Source: Bacteroidota bacterium (GTDB taxonomy: Bacteria > Bacteroidota > Bacteroidia > Flavobacteriales > Flavobacteriaceae). Taken from it: DNA of 64,000 bases. The position numbers were made by a program, and so were the translations under genes. How positions within the stretch are numbered: position 1 is the first letter of the stretch; each line of letters opens with the position of its first letter. Below the pieces are notes generated by a model. It saw nothing but the letters and a program-made list of their open reading frames with translations, searched no databases and was not told the origin of the DNA. Where the stretch lies: NCBI GenBank assembly GCA_018267095.1, contig JAFDZC010000004.1, forward strand, positions 124,001-188,000, given 5' to 3'. Positions 15,314-24,004 of the stretch are shown piece after piece.

Positions 15314-16642
15314 TTATACGGCAACCGAAGCAAACTCAAAACGCACACAACCATCGTCGTCAATGCGCGTCAAAGTGACTTCGTGCAAAGTATTGACCAA
15401 TTCCGGATTCCAGGGCGCTTTTACTTTGACATAGTTTTCGGTAAAACCGTGAATGTAGCCTTGCTTGTTTTCGCCTTCAAAAAGAACTGTTCGCTGCGAA
15501 CCCAATTGACTTTCGTAAAAAGCACGGCGTTTTTTGACCGATAATCCGCGCAACATTTTGCTGCGTTTGGCGCGCACATTAGCCGGAACCACACCGGGCA
15601 TTTCAACGGCTTCGGTATTATCGCGTTCAGAATAAGTAAACACGTGCAAATACGAAATATCCAATTCGTTCAAAAAGTGATACGTCTCTAAAAATCGTTC
15701 ATCGGTCTCGCCCGGAAACCCCACAATCACATCCACACCAATACAAGCATGCGGCATGACTTCGCGGATTTTGGCCACGCGCTCAGCATACAATTCACGC
15801 ATATAACGGCGCTTCATGAGTTTAAGGATATCATTGCTGCCCGATTGCAACGGAATGTGAAAATGCGGTACAAAAGTTCTGCTGCCGGCCACAAATTCTA
15901 TGGTTTCGTTCTTGAGTAAATTCGGCTCAATCGAAGAAATGCGCAAACGCTCAATGCCTTCGACCAAATCGAGTTTTTGAACGAGTTCTAAAAAAGTGTG
16001 TTCGTGTTTTTTGTTGCCAAATTCTCCTTTGCCGTAATCACCAATATTCACGCCGGTCAAGACAATTTCTTTGATGTCTTGTTGGGCAATTTCGTAGGCG
16101 TTTTTCAGCACATTCTCGAGCGTGTCACTGCGCGAAATACCGCGCGCCAGCGGAATCGTACAATAAGTACATTTATAATCGCAACCGTCTTGCACTTTTA
16201 AAAAGGCACGCGTTCTGTCGCCAATAGAATAAGAACCTACATAAAAATCAGCTTCTTGAATTTCGCACGAATGCACTTCACCATGATCGTTTTTGGACAA
16301 ATCATTGAGGTAATCGGTAATTTTAAACTTTTCGGTAGCGCCCAACACCAAATCAACACCATCCACAGCCGCCAATTCTTCAGGTTTAAGTTGCGCATAA
16401 CAACCCACCGCCGCCACAAAAGCCTCCGGATTCAGCTTCAAAGCCTTGCGCACCACTTGCTTGAATTGCTTGTCGGCATTATCAGTCACCGAACAAGTGT
16501 TGATGACATAAATATCGGCCACTTCTTCAAAATCAACGCGCGCAAAACCTTCGTCTTGAAAGTTTCGGGCAATGGTTGAAGTCTCCGAAAAATTGAGTTT
16601 GCAACCCAAGGTGTAAAAAGCAACTTTGTTCTTGTTTTCCAT
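15314..16642 (-). CDS. mtaB: tRNA t6A37 methylthiotransferase
   Basis: MtaB converts N6-threonylcarbamoyladenosine at position 37 of ANN-reading tRNAs to the 2-methylthio form, using two iron-sulfur clusters and S-adenosylmethionine. The 442-residue protein has the UPF0004 N-terminal domain (FYTLGCKLNFSET, NTCSVTDNAD, AVGCYAQ) with three cluster cysteines, then the radical SAM motif CDYKCTYC at about 150-157 and a C-terminal TRAM-like region (VLFEGENKQGYIHGF to LTRIDDDGCVRFEF). GCKLNFSE at the N-terminus fits MtaB rather than MiaB or RimO. A GC-rich repeat region lies upstream. Confidence 0.93.
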   Translation of the reverse strand: MENKNKVAFYTLGCKLNFSETSTIARNFQDEGFARVDFEEVADIYVINTCSVTDNADKQFKQVVRKALKLNPEAFVAAVGCYAQLKPEELAAVDGVDLVLGATEKFKITDYLNDLSKNDHGEVHSCEIQEADFYVGSYSIGDRTRAFLKVQDGCDYKCTYCTIPLARGISRSDTLENVLKNAYEIAQQDIKEIVLTGVNIGDYGKGEFGNKKHEHTFLELVQKLDLVEGIERLRISSIEPNLLKNETIEFVAGSRTFVPHFHIPLQSGSNDILKLMKRRYMRELYAERVAKIREVMPHACIGVDVIVGFPGETDERFLETYHFLNELDISYLHVFTYSERDNTEAVEMPGVVPANVRAKRSKMLRGLSVKKRRAFYESQLGSQRTVLFEGENKQGYIHGFTENYVKVKAPWNPELVNTLHEVTLTRIDDDGCVRFEFASVAV

Positions 16643-16654
16643 GATGTGTTTTTG

Positions 16655-16800
16655 GGCGTTTCCCTGCGGGCCATCGGCGAATGTTGGGCTCTAAAAAGAA
16701 ATGATTCGTAAGCCTCTTGCCCTGCGGGCCGCGCTTTTCGCTTATAGTCCTCGCTGTGCTGCGGGCTAACCGCTGCAATCGCTAACGCGGGCGCAAAGTT
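16655..16800. repeat. GC-rich repeat-like region upstream of mtaB
   Basis: CCCTGCGGGCC occurs twice (16662-16672 and 16720-16730) and TGCGGGC again near 16760. On the minus strand the segment contains AGCGAGGACTATAAGCGAAAAGCG, written here as two parts AGCGAGGAC and TATAAGCGAAAAGCG, similar in style to the dispersed repeats elsewhere in the window. It is far richer in GC than surrounding DNA, and I see no gene in it. Confidence 0.5.
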
Positions 16801-16888
16801 ACACACAAAATTCGGTTTGAAAAAGCATGCTTTGTTTTTTTCGAGCGCTCATCATCAGCGGGTTACAATGACTCATCGAAGTACCGTT

Positions 16889-16968
16889 GCAGCCCCGACC
16901 GAAGCGGTTATCCTTTGCGGCTGGGGTTCAGCCAAAAAGATAAAAGCGCAGAGCGGGAAATGCTGCCC
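16889..16968 (+). repeat. dispersed intergenic palindromic repeat, copy 2
   Basis: The order is CAGCCCCGACCGAAGCGG, TATCC, a loop, AAAAAGATAAAAGCG, then AGCGGGAAATGCTGCCC. The outer GCAGC-type ends pair, and the block layout matches copies at 10240 and 20357. The rest of the 383-base gap between mtaB and glmU holds no visible gene. Confidence 0.65.
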
Positions 16969-17025
16969 AACAAAAAAAGCCATCATCAAAAGATCATGGC
17001 TCGGTATTTTAAAAATAAGTTTTCG

Positions 17026-18201
17026 TTATTCTTTGCGGTATTTCTTGGTCGCTTCAAAAACGTGCTCCAAAATTTTGGCATCTTGCTCGGTAAAATCTAC
17101 ATGCCGACGCGACATCACAATTTGGGCGGTCTGAAAAGCTTTTGAAGTGAGATAAGTTGTAAAGCCCGAAGCGCCGCCCCAGCTAAAACTTGGCACAAAA
17201 TTGCGCGGAAAACCGCTGCCAAAAATATTGGCGCTCACACCCACAACCGTTCCGGTGTTGAACATGGTGTTGATGCCGCATTTGCTGTGATCGCCCATCA
17301 TCAGTCCGCAGAATTGCAAGCCGGTTTTGGCAAAACCTTCGGTTTCGTAGCTCCAAAGTTTGACTTCTTCGTAGTTGTTTTTTAGGTTTGAATTGTTGCT
17401 GTCGGCACCGATGTTGCACCATTCGCCCAAAACGGAATTGCCCAAAAATCCATCGTGTCCTTTGTTGGAATAACCAAAAAGTACTGAGTTATTCACTTCG
17501 CCGCCAATGCGACATTCAGGCCCAACGGTGGTGGCTCCGTACACTTTGGTGGCAAGCTTGACCTGCGCACCTTCGCACAAGGCAAACGGTCCACGTATGA
17601 CCGAGCCTTCCATGATTTCGGTGTTTTTACCTATATAAATAGGGCCGGTTGAGGCGTTTAAAGTGACGAATTCAAGCTTAGCGCCTTCTTCAATAAAAAT
17701 ATTTTCGGGCGATATAACATTGACACTTTTCGGAATGGGTTGCGAAATTCTGTCTTCGGTGAGTAAATCAAAATCTTCGCGCAAAGCCGCATCGTTCTTG
17801 GCAAAAATATCCCAAGTATGCGCAACAAAAAGGCAATCGTTGGCATATTCAATCACTTCATATTGGTCAAAATTGACTTCTTCTTGAGTGTCTTGGGTGT
17901 AAAAAGCAATCACTTCTTCGCCTTTAAAAATGGCTTGGTTGGGCTCAAGATTACGCACCATTTCGACCAAAATATCGTTGGGCAAAAATGAGGCATTGAT
18001 CATGATGTTTTGCTCCATTTCAACCATCGGAAACTTCTCTGAAAGATATTCTTCAGTGAGTGTGGTTGTGGTGGTTCCGAGGTGTTTTTCCCATTTTTCG
18101 CGGATGGTCAAAATACCGATTCTAATGTCGGCCACCGGTCGGGTAAACGTAAAAGGCAAAAGCGCATTGCGCACGGTGCCGTCAAAAAGAATATAGTTCA
18201 T
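17026..18201 (-). CDS. alternative GlmU: sugar-1-phosphate nucleotidyltransferase/acetyltransferase-like
   Basis: This 391-residue protein begins MNYILFDGTVRNALLPFTFT, a signature of the Bacteroidota GlmU-like family, thought to act as UDP-GlcNAc diphosphorylase/glucosamine-1-phosphate N-acetyltransferase. The N-terminal half is a divergent nucleotidyltransferase domain. The C-terminal half (about 160-340) shows the hexapeptide pattern of a left-handed beta-helix (TGPIYIGKNTEIMEGSVIRG, CRIGGEVNNSVLFGYSNKGH). UDP-GlcNAc from this step is the substrate of MurA, encoded in this window at 39515-40822. Enzymatic details are from family knowledge, not proven here. Confidence 0.85.
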   Translation of the reverse strand: MNYILFDGTVRNALLPFTFTRPVADIRIGILTIREKWEKHLGTTTTTLTEEYLSEKFPMVEMEQNIMINASFLPNDILVEMVRNLEPNQAIFKGEEVIAFYTQDTQEEVNFDQYEVIEYANDCLFVAHTWDIFAKNDAALREDFDLLTEDRISQPIPKSVNVISPENIFIEEGAKLEFVTLNASTGPIYIGKNTEIMEGSVIRGPFALCEGAQVKLATKVYGATTVGPECRIGGEVNNSVLFGYSNKGHDGFLGNSVLGEWCNIGADSNNSNLKNNYEEVKLWSYETEGFAKTGLQFCGLMMGDHSKCGINTMFNTGTVVGVSANIFGSGFPRNFVPSFSWGGASGFTTYLTSKAFQTAQIVMSRRHVDFTEQDAKILEHVFEATKKYRKE

Positions 18202-18301
18202 GTAATTGGGTTCTGTTGTTATTTGCTTGTTGGGTTATCTCAGTAAAACAACCGACCCAAAGTTTGAAAAAAAAATCCGTTTGGCAAAGTTCCGCTCAAT
18301 A

Positions 18302-18330
18302 AAAAAGCCTCTCCGATTTGGAAAGGCTTC
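18302..18330 (-). terminator. rpmE2 terminator
   Basis: On the minus strand AAGCCTTTCC and GGAGAGGCTT pair with one mismatch around a short loop, then a T run, 26 bases after the rpmE2 stop. Confidence 0.75.
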
Positions 18331-18355
18331 TTGATAATTTTGAACACTCTTAAGA

Positions 18356-18607
18356 TTATCTACCGTGTTTGGCGTATTTAGTTTTGAATTTGTCAATACG
18401 TCCGGCAGTATCGATAAGTTTTGATTTACCTGTATAAAAAGGGTGTGAAGTTCTTGAAATCTCCATTTTCACCACCGGATACTCAACACCTTCGTGCATG
18501 ATGGTTTCTCTTGTTTCCGCTGTCGATTTAGTGATGAATACATCATCGTTTGACATGTCTTTGAAAGCTACTAATCTGTAATTTTCTGGGTGAATTCCTT
18601 TTTTCAT
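18356..18607 (-). CDS. rpmE2: 50S ribosomal protein L31 type B
   Basis: This 83-residue protein begins [20 protein letters not shown] and contains the L31 motif [21 protein letters not shown]. The zinc-binding CxxC of the other L31 form is absent, so this is the zinc-independent type. It is a large ribosomal subunit protein. It has its own promoter and terminator. Confidence 0.95.
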   Translation of the reverse strand: MKKGIHPENYRLVAFKDMSNDDVFITKSTAETRETIMHEGVEYPVVKMEISRTSHPFYTGKSKLIDTAGRIDKFKTKYAKHGR

Positions 18608-18711
18608 GATAAATCTTTCTATTTAATGTGGCAGCCGATTCTGATGCTTTTGCTTTAAAAGGTATGAACCAGCAGCGACTTTTGTTATTCTTTAGTTTAA
18701 TTTTGAGTGCG

Positions 18712-18741
18712 CAAAAATACAACTATTTTTTAATTAGCAAA
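18712..18741 (-). promoter_or_regulatory. rpmE2 promoter
   Basis: Minus-strand TTTG (18741-18738), an 18-base spacer and TATTTTTG (18719-18712) fit the consensus and lie about 105 bases before the rpmE2 start, leaving a fairly long leader. Confidence 0.65.
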
Positions 18742-18807
18742 CGATTATTAGATATTTTTTGAGGTCGTTCCTGCAATGTTTTTTCTGCGCTGTAACAGCA
18801 GATTTGC

Positions 18808-18815
18808 TATATTTG
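18808..18815 (+). promoter_or_regulatory. -7 element of the DUF4199 gene
   Basis: TATATTTG matches TAnnTTTG and ends 25 bases before the ATG at 18841. The -33 side is a T-rich TTTTCTG only. Confidence 0.55.
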
Positions 18816-18840
18816 TCGATTGAATTTAAAAACCTTTCTT

Positions 18841-19386
18841 ATGGCCGATGCAACTCAAACCAACAATGCGATTACAGCCAATCAACTCGGAATTCTTTTC
18901 GGAGTGATTATGATTCTCGAGTTTGTGATATCGTATGTAATGAACATCGATCCGATTTCAAATCCGCTCGCCGGAACTTTGATGAACCTTGGAAACTATC
19001 TTGTGTTTCCGGCTTTATTCATTTTCTTGGCTTGCAACAATTACAAGAAAAGTCATTCAGGTTACATCAGTTTTAGTCAATGTCTCAAAACCGGCGTAAT
19101 GGTTTGTTTGATTGCCTCGCTTATTTTTGGCGTATTCAACGGAATTTTCATGACTATTTTTCCTGAGTTTGCCGAAGAAATCCTTCGAAAAACCCGCGCG
19201 GTCATGCTTGAAAAAAGCCCACAAATGACCCAAGAACAAGTGGATATGGCCATCGGAATGACGAAAAAATTCATGAATCCGCTCTTTAGCACACCGATTA
19301 CCGTATTGATGTATTGCTTTATCGGTTTGATTTATTCACTGATTGTAGGCGCGATTGTCAAAAAAGATCCGCCACATAGCCTGTAA
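18841..19386 (+). CDS. DUF4199 membrane protein
   Basis: From the ATG at 18841 (just after a consensus -7 box) the product is 181 residues with four hydrophobic segments (GILFGVIMILEFVISYVM, YLVFPALFIFLACNNY, CLKTGVMVCLIASLIFGVF, VLMYCFIGLIYSLIVGAI). This is the layout of DUF4199, a common Bacteroidota family of unknown function found beside glycosyltransferases. The next gene, a GT2 glycosyltransferase, starts 6 bases after its stop, so the two probably form an operon. Confidence 0.85.
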   Translation: MADATQTNNAITANQLGILFGVIMILEFVISYVMNIDPISNPLAGTLMNLGNYLVFPALFIFLACNNYKKSHSGYISFSQCLKTGVMVCLIASLIFGVFNGIFMTIFPEFAEEILRKTRAVMLEKSPQMTQEQVDMAIGMTKKFMNPLFSTPITVLMYCFIGLIYSLIVGAIVKKDPPHSL

Positions 19387-19392
19387 TTGCCG

Positions 19393-20349
19393 ATGTATTT
19401 ATCGATTGTTATTCCGCTGCTCAACGAAGAAGAATCCTTGCGTGAACTGCACCAATGGATTACTTCGGTGATGCTCAAAAATAATTACACCTACGAGATT
19501 CTGTTTATTGACGACGGAAGCACCGATAATTCTTGGAAAACCATAGAATCGCTTTCGGCTGAAAACCCCAATGTAAAAGGCATTCGATTTCAGAGAAACT
19601 TCGGAAAATCACAAGCATTGCACGCCGGATTTGCCCAAGCACAAGGCGATATAGTGATTACTATGGATGCAGACTTGCAAGATAATCCGGAGGAAATCCC
19701 CGAATTGGTTGATATGATTCAAAACCAAGGCTACGATTTGGTTTCCGGTTGGAAGAAAAAGCGTTACGATTCGGTGGTGACTAAAAACCTGCCATCTAAA
19801 TTATTTAATTGGGCCGCACGACAAACTTCGGGCGTTGCGCTCAACGATTTTAATTGCGGACTTAAAGCTTACAACCAAGAAGTCGTAAAAAACATTGAAG
19901 TTTCAGGTGAAATGCACCGATATATTCCGGTACTGGCCAAAAATGCCGGCTTCAATAAAATTGGCGAAAAAGTAGTACAACACCAAGCGCGCAAATACGG
20001 CGAAACCAAATTTGGCATGAACCGTTTTATCAATGGTTTTTTGGATTTGATCACGATTTGGTTTTTGTCAAAATTCGGCAAAAGACCGATGCATTTATTT
20101 GGTGCTTTAGGTGTGGTGATGTTTCTAATCGGATTTTTATCGACCGGATTTATCATCACGCTTAAACTCATAAAACTCTACGCCGGATTCTCGACCATAT
20201 TGGTCACCGACAATCCGCTGTTTTATATTGCGCTCACCACGATGATCATTGGAACCCAGCTTTTTTTAGCGGGTTTTCTCGGAGAAATCATCTTGCGCAC
20301 CAAAAACAACGAAGAACGATACAAAATTTCTAAACGAATTAATCTGTAA
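19393..20349 (+). CDS. GT2 family glycosyltransferase (GtrB/DPM1-like)
   Basis: The 318-residue product from the ATG at 19393 has an N-terminal GT-A domain with LSIVIPLLNEEESLREL, the nucleotide-binding FIDDGSTDNSW and the metal-binding VITMDADLQDNPEEIP. It ends in two membrane segments (LFGALGVVMFLIGFLSTGFI and ALTTMIIGTQLFLAGFLGEI). This matches polyprenyl-phosphate sugar transferases that charge a lipid carrier at the cytoplasmic face of the inner membrane. The sugar is unknown. A TTG at 19387 is an alternative start but the ATG is preferred. It is paired with DUF4199 upstream. Confidence 0.9.
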   Translation: MYLSIVIPLLNEEESLRELHQWITSVMLKNNYTYEILFIDDGSTDNSWKTIESLSAENPNVKGIRFQRNFGKSQALHAGFAQAQGDIVITMDADLQDNPEEIPELVDMIQNQGYDLVSGWKKKRYDSVVTKNLPSKLFNWAARQTSGVALNDFNCGLKAYNQEVVKNIEVSGEMHRYIPVLAKNAGFNKIGEKVVQHQARKYGETKFGMNRFINGFLDLITIWFLSKFGKRPMHLFGALGVVMFLIGFLSTGFIITLKLIKLYAGFSTILVTDNPLFYIALTTMIIGTQLFLAGFLGEIILRTKNNEERYKISKRINL

Positions 20350-20356
20350 CTCAGCT

Positions 20357-20427
20357 GCCCTAGCCCCGGTTGCAGCGGCATCCTCACGCGGTAGCGGGAG
20401 ATACAGCGAAAAACGGGAATCAGCTTC
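20357..20427 (+). repeat. dispersed intergenic palindromic repeat, copy 3
   Basis: It begins GCCCTAGCCCCGGTTGCAGC, continues GGCATCCTC, and ends GCGAAAAACGGGAATCAGCTTC as two shared blocks. It is the best match to copy 1 (same CCCTAGCCC opening and AGCTTC end). It fills the gap between the glycosyltransferase and the phosphohexomutase. Confidence 0.7.
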
Positions 20428-20444
20428 TGAAAAAAAATAAAATT

Positions 20445-22172
20445 ATGAGTATTCCACAAAATATTCTCGATGCGGCCCAACAGTGGCTCTCACCGGTTTT
20501 TGACACCGAAACTCAAGACGCTATTCGACACATGATGGCGCACAACCCAAAAGATTTAGAAGAGAGTTTTTATAAAAATCTTGAATTCGGAACCGGCGGT
20601 ATGCGCGGTATTATGGGGGTAGGCACCAACCGAATCAACCGCTATACTTTGGGCAAAAACACCCAAGGTTTGTCTGATTATATGCATCGGGTTTTTCCCG
20701 GAAAAGAGCTCAAAGTAGCCATTGGTTATGATTGTCGTCACAACAGCAACACGCTGGCCAAAGTGGTCGCCGATGTTTTTTCGGCCAACAGAATCAAGGT
20801 GTATTTGTTCTCGGATATGCGCCCGACACCTGAGTTGAGTTTTGCGCTCAAATATTTGGGATGTCAAGCCGGAATTGTCCTGACGGCTTCGCACAATCCG
20901 CCGGAATACAATGGCTACAAAGTATATTGGGAAGACGGAGGACAACTGGTTCCGCCGCAAGATGGCGAGATCATCCAAGTGATTGAAGCTTTGTGCTATG
21001 ATCAAATTAAGTTTGAATCGAATCCGGATTTGATTGAATATATAGATGCAGAAATTGATGCGGCTTTTAGAGCTTCGTCGATTGCCAATGCGAGTTTTAA
21101 CACCCCGGCAGCTGCCAAAGAAAACCTGCAAATTGTGTTTACTTCATTGCACGGAACCTCGATCAAAGCTGTTCCGCAAACTTTGGCCGAGGCCGGATAC
21201 ACCAATGTGCATGTGGTTCCCGAACAAGCCGAACCCAACGGCGATTTCCCGACGGTGGTTTCACCGAACCCTGAAGAACCAGAAGCTTTAACAATGGCTT
21301 TGGCTTTGGCCGACAAAATCGGCGGTGATATTGTCATCGGAACCGATCCGGATTGCGACCGATTGGGTGTAGCGGTACGCGATAATAAAGGCAAACTGAT
21401 TTTGCTCAACGGGAACCAGACGATGGTTTTGATGACGGCCTTTTTGCTCGAACAATGGAAACGTCAAGGCAAAATTGACGGCAAACAATTCATCGGCTCT
21501 ACGATTGTGTCGACCCCGATGATGCTGGAATTGGCCGAAGCTTATGGCGTGGCTTGTAAAGTTGGACTGACCGGATTTAAATGGATTGCCAAATTCATCA
21601 AAGATTTACCGGAACTCAAATTCATTGGCGGTGGCGAAGAAAGTTTTGGTTTTATGGTAGGCGATGCCGTGCGAGACAAAGATGCTGTAGCCGCTACCCT
21701 ACTAATTTGTGAAGTGGCCGCTCAGGCCAAAGCAGCCGGAAGCTCAGTATATAAAGAACTCATCAACTTATATGTAGACCACGGTTTTTATAAAGAACAC
21801 TTAGTCTCATTGACGAAAAAAGGCATTGATGGTTTGCGCGAAATCAATCAGATGATGGTAGACATGCGCGAGCATCCGGTGCAAGAAATTGCCGGAGCCC
21901 GTGTGGTGATGTTGGAGGATTACAAAAAATCAATCGCTAAAAATTTACTCACCGGCGAAGAAGAAGCGCTGAGTGTTCCGAAATCTGATGTGTTGATTTA
22001 TTATACCGAAGACGGAGCCAAAATAGCCGCGCGTCCGAGCGGAACTGAGCCCAAAATTAAATTTTACGTGAGTGTGAACGCGCCGCTGGATAAAGCTGAA
22101 AACGCTCCAGCAGTCGAGGCTGAACTCGATGCCAAAATCAAAAACATCTTGACCGATTTAAACATCATTTAA
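20445..22172 (+). CDS. phosphoglucomutase/phosphomannomutase
   Basis: The 575-residue enzyme from the ATG at 20445 interconverts hexose 1- and 6-phosphates. All four active-site loops of the alpha-D-phosphohexomutase family are visible: the phosphoserine loop TASHNPPEYNGYK with Ser149, the metal loop GTDPDCDRLGV, the sugar-binding GGGEESFGFM and the phosphate-binding RPSGTEPKIKFYV. The length fits the long PgcA-like subfamily. An in-frame extension to 20370 runs into the dispersed repeat and was not used. The stop overlaps the ATG of the ABC exporter by one base, so the two are translationally coupled. Confidence 0.94.
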   Translation: MSIPQNILDAAQQWLSPVFDTETQDAIRHMMAHNPKDLEESFYKNLEFGTGGMRGIMGVGTNRINRYTLGKNTQGLSDYMHRVFPGKELKVAIGYDCRHNSNTLAKVVADVFSANRIKVYLFSDMRPTPELSFALKYLGCQAGIVLTASHNPPEYNGYKVYWEDGGQLVPPQDGEIIQVIEALCYDQIKFESNPDLIEYIDAEIDAAFRASSIANASFNTPAAAKENLQIVFTSLHGTSIKAVPQTLAEAGYTNVHVVPEQAEPNGDFPTVVSPNPEEPEALTMALALADKIGGDIVIGTDPDCDRLGVAVRDNKGKLILLNGNQTMVLMTAFLLEQWKRQGKIDGKQFIGSTIVSTPMMLELAEAYGVACKVGLTGFKWIAKFIKDLPELKFIGGGEESFGFMVGDAVRDKDAVAATLLICEVAAQAKAAGSSVYKELINLYVDHGFYKEHLVSLTKKGIDGLREINQMMVDMREHPVQEIAGARVVMLEDYKKSIAKNLLTGEEEALSVPKSDVLIYYTEDGAKIAARPSGTEPKIKFYVSVNAPLDKAENAPAVEAELDAKIKNILTDLNII

Positions 22173-24001
22173 TGAATAATTTCAGAAAGATAATTCCCTT
22201 TATTCTGCCGTATAAAAAGTACGCTTACCTGAATATTCTGTTCAATGTTTTGTATGCTTTTTTTGGTACGCTTTCATTTTTGGCACTGATGCCGATGATG
22301 GATGTATTGTTCGGACAATCCAACAAAATTTATCAAGAACCGCTATATACAGGTTTGAGCGGACTCAAAAAGTACATAGGCGACTATCTGAATTATTATC
22401 TGACCATGACCACCCAAGAGCAGGGTATTGGCACCACGCTATCGATATTGGTAGCAGGCATCATCACGATTTTTATGCTCAAAAACTTGTGCGATTATCT
22501 GGCCATGTTTTTCATTACTTTTCTGCGCAACGGAATTCTGCGCGACTTGCGCAATGCGATGTATCAAAAAACACTTGATTTGCCGCTTTCGTTTTTTTCG
22601 GAAAAGCGCAAAGGCGACACCATTTCAAGGATCGCCAGTGATGTGAGCGAAGTACAAGCATCTATGCTTTCGATTTTGGAGTTGATTGTCAAAGAGCCGC
22701 TGACAATTATTTTTACAATCATCGCCATGTTCAGCATCAGTGTCAAACTGACCATTTTTGTGTTTATTTTTATTCCGGTTTCGGGCTATATTATCTCATT
22801 AATTGGCAAACAACTCAAGAAAAAATCCACACGAGCGCAACAAGAACAAGGTATTTTTTTATCAACGATCGAAGAAACTTTAGGCGGACTCAAAGTCGTC
22901 AAAGGATACAATGCTGAAGGCTATTTCAGTAAAGTTTTTCAAAATTCAACCAACCGCTTTTTTGGTTTGTCCAACAGCATTGGCAATCGTCAAAATTTGG
23001 CTTCGCCCATGAGTGAATTTTTGGGCATCATGGTTATTGCTATTTTGCTTTGGTACGGCGGCCATATGGTTTTGATCGAAAAAACACTCAAAGGCGCTGC
23101 ATTTATTACCTATATGGGATTGGCTTACAACATTCTGACCCCGGCAAAAGCCATTTCAAAAGCATCTTACGGAGTCAAACGCGGAAACGCAGCGGCAGAA
23201 CGCGTACTCGAAATTTTGGAACAACCCAATCCGATTACCAGCAAAGCAAATGCGATTGAAAAAGATTCTTTTGACACTGATATTCAACTCACGAATGTTC
23301 GTTTTAAATATGCCGAGGATTGGGTGTTGAAAGATTTTTCATTGCAAGTCAAAAAGGGACAAACTGTGGCACTCGTCGGTCAATCAGGCAGCGGAAAAAG
23401 TACCATTGCCAATTTGCTCACGCGTTTTTACGATGTAGATGAGGGAACCATTGCTATAGATGGAACCGACATTCGCGATTTAAACTTGCAGTCATTGCGC
23501 CATCAAATTGGATTGGTTACCCAAGACAGTATTTTGTTTAATGACACGATTAAAGCCAATATTTCACTGGGCAAACTTGACGCAACGGATGAGGAAATCA
23601 TCGACGCGCTTAAAGTGGCCAATGCTTATGAATTTGTCAAAGATTTACCGCAAGGTATTTACACCAACATTGGCGACAGCGGAAACAAACTCTCGGGCGG
23701 ACAAAAGCAACGTTTGAGCATAGCACGCGCGGTACTCAAAAATCCGCCGATTATGATTTTGGACGAAGCAACTTCGGCACTTGATACGGAAAGTGAAAAA
23801 TTGGTTCAATTGGCTTTAGAAAACATGATGCAACACCGCACATCGATAGTCATTGCTCACAGGCTATCTACCATTCAAAAAGCTGATGTGATTGTGGTGA
23901 TGCAAAAAGGCGAAATCGTCGAACAAGGCAACCACGAAGAACTTATGGCCAAAGGCGGAACGTATCACAAACTCGTGACAATGCAATCGTTTGAGAACTA
24001 G
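22172..24001 (+). CDS. ABC exporter, MsbA-like (half transporter)
   Basis: The 609-residue protein has an N-terminal six-helix membrane domain (residues ~1-330) and a C-terminal nucleotide-binding domain with Walker A GQSGSGKST, Q-loop VTQDSILF, signature LSGGQKQR, Walker B IMILDEATSALD and the switch His in IVIAHRLS. This is a full-length homodimeric exporter of the lipid/multidrug group located in the inner membrane. MsbA-type lipid flipping is the family's best-known role, but the substrate cannot be assigned from sequence. It overlaps the phosphohexomutase by one base. Confidence 0.9.
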   Translation: MNNFRKIIPFILPYKKYAYLNILFNVLYAFFGTLSFLALMPMMDVLFGQSNKIYQEPLYTGLSGLKKYIGDYLNYYLTMTTQEQGIGTTLSILVAGIITIFMLKNLCDYLAMFFITFLRNGILRDLRNAMYQKTLDLPLSFFSEKRKGDTISRIASDVSEVQASMLSILELIVKEPLTIIFTIIAMFSISVKLTIFVFIFIPVSGYIISLIGKQLKKKSTRAQQEQGIFLSTIEETLGGLKVVKGYNAEGYFSKVFQNSTNRFFGLSNSIGNRQNLASPMSEFLGIMVIAILLWYGGHMVLIEKTLKGAAFITYMGLAYNILTPAKAISKASYGVKRGNAAAERVLEILEQPNPITSKANAIEKDSFDTDIQLTNVRFKYAEDWVLKDFSLQVKKGQTVALVGQSGSGKSTIANLLTRFYDVDEGTIAIDGTDIRDLNLQSLRHQIGLVTQDSILFNDTIKANISLGKLDATDEEIIDALKVANAYEFVKDLPQGIYTNIGDSGNKLSGGQKQRLSIARAVLKNPPIMILDEATSALDTESEKLVQLALENMMQHRTSIVIAHRLSTIQKADVIVVMQKGEIVEQGNHEELMAKGGTYHKLVTMQSFEN

Positions 24002-24004
24002 AGG

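Noticed and set aside
16486-16806. Minus-strand ORF of 106 codons upstream of mtaB
   Set aside because: It overlaps the mtaB N-terminus in another frame and the GC-rich repeat; no protein features.
18841-18900. Start of DUF4199 at the upstream TTG (18820)
   Set aside because: That codon falls right after the -7 element and adds residues without family resemblance; the ATG at 18841 fits.
20556-21131. Minus-strand ORF of 191 codons inside the phosphohexomutase
   Set aside because: It is opposite a gene with all catalytic motifs; its translation resembles nothing.
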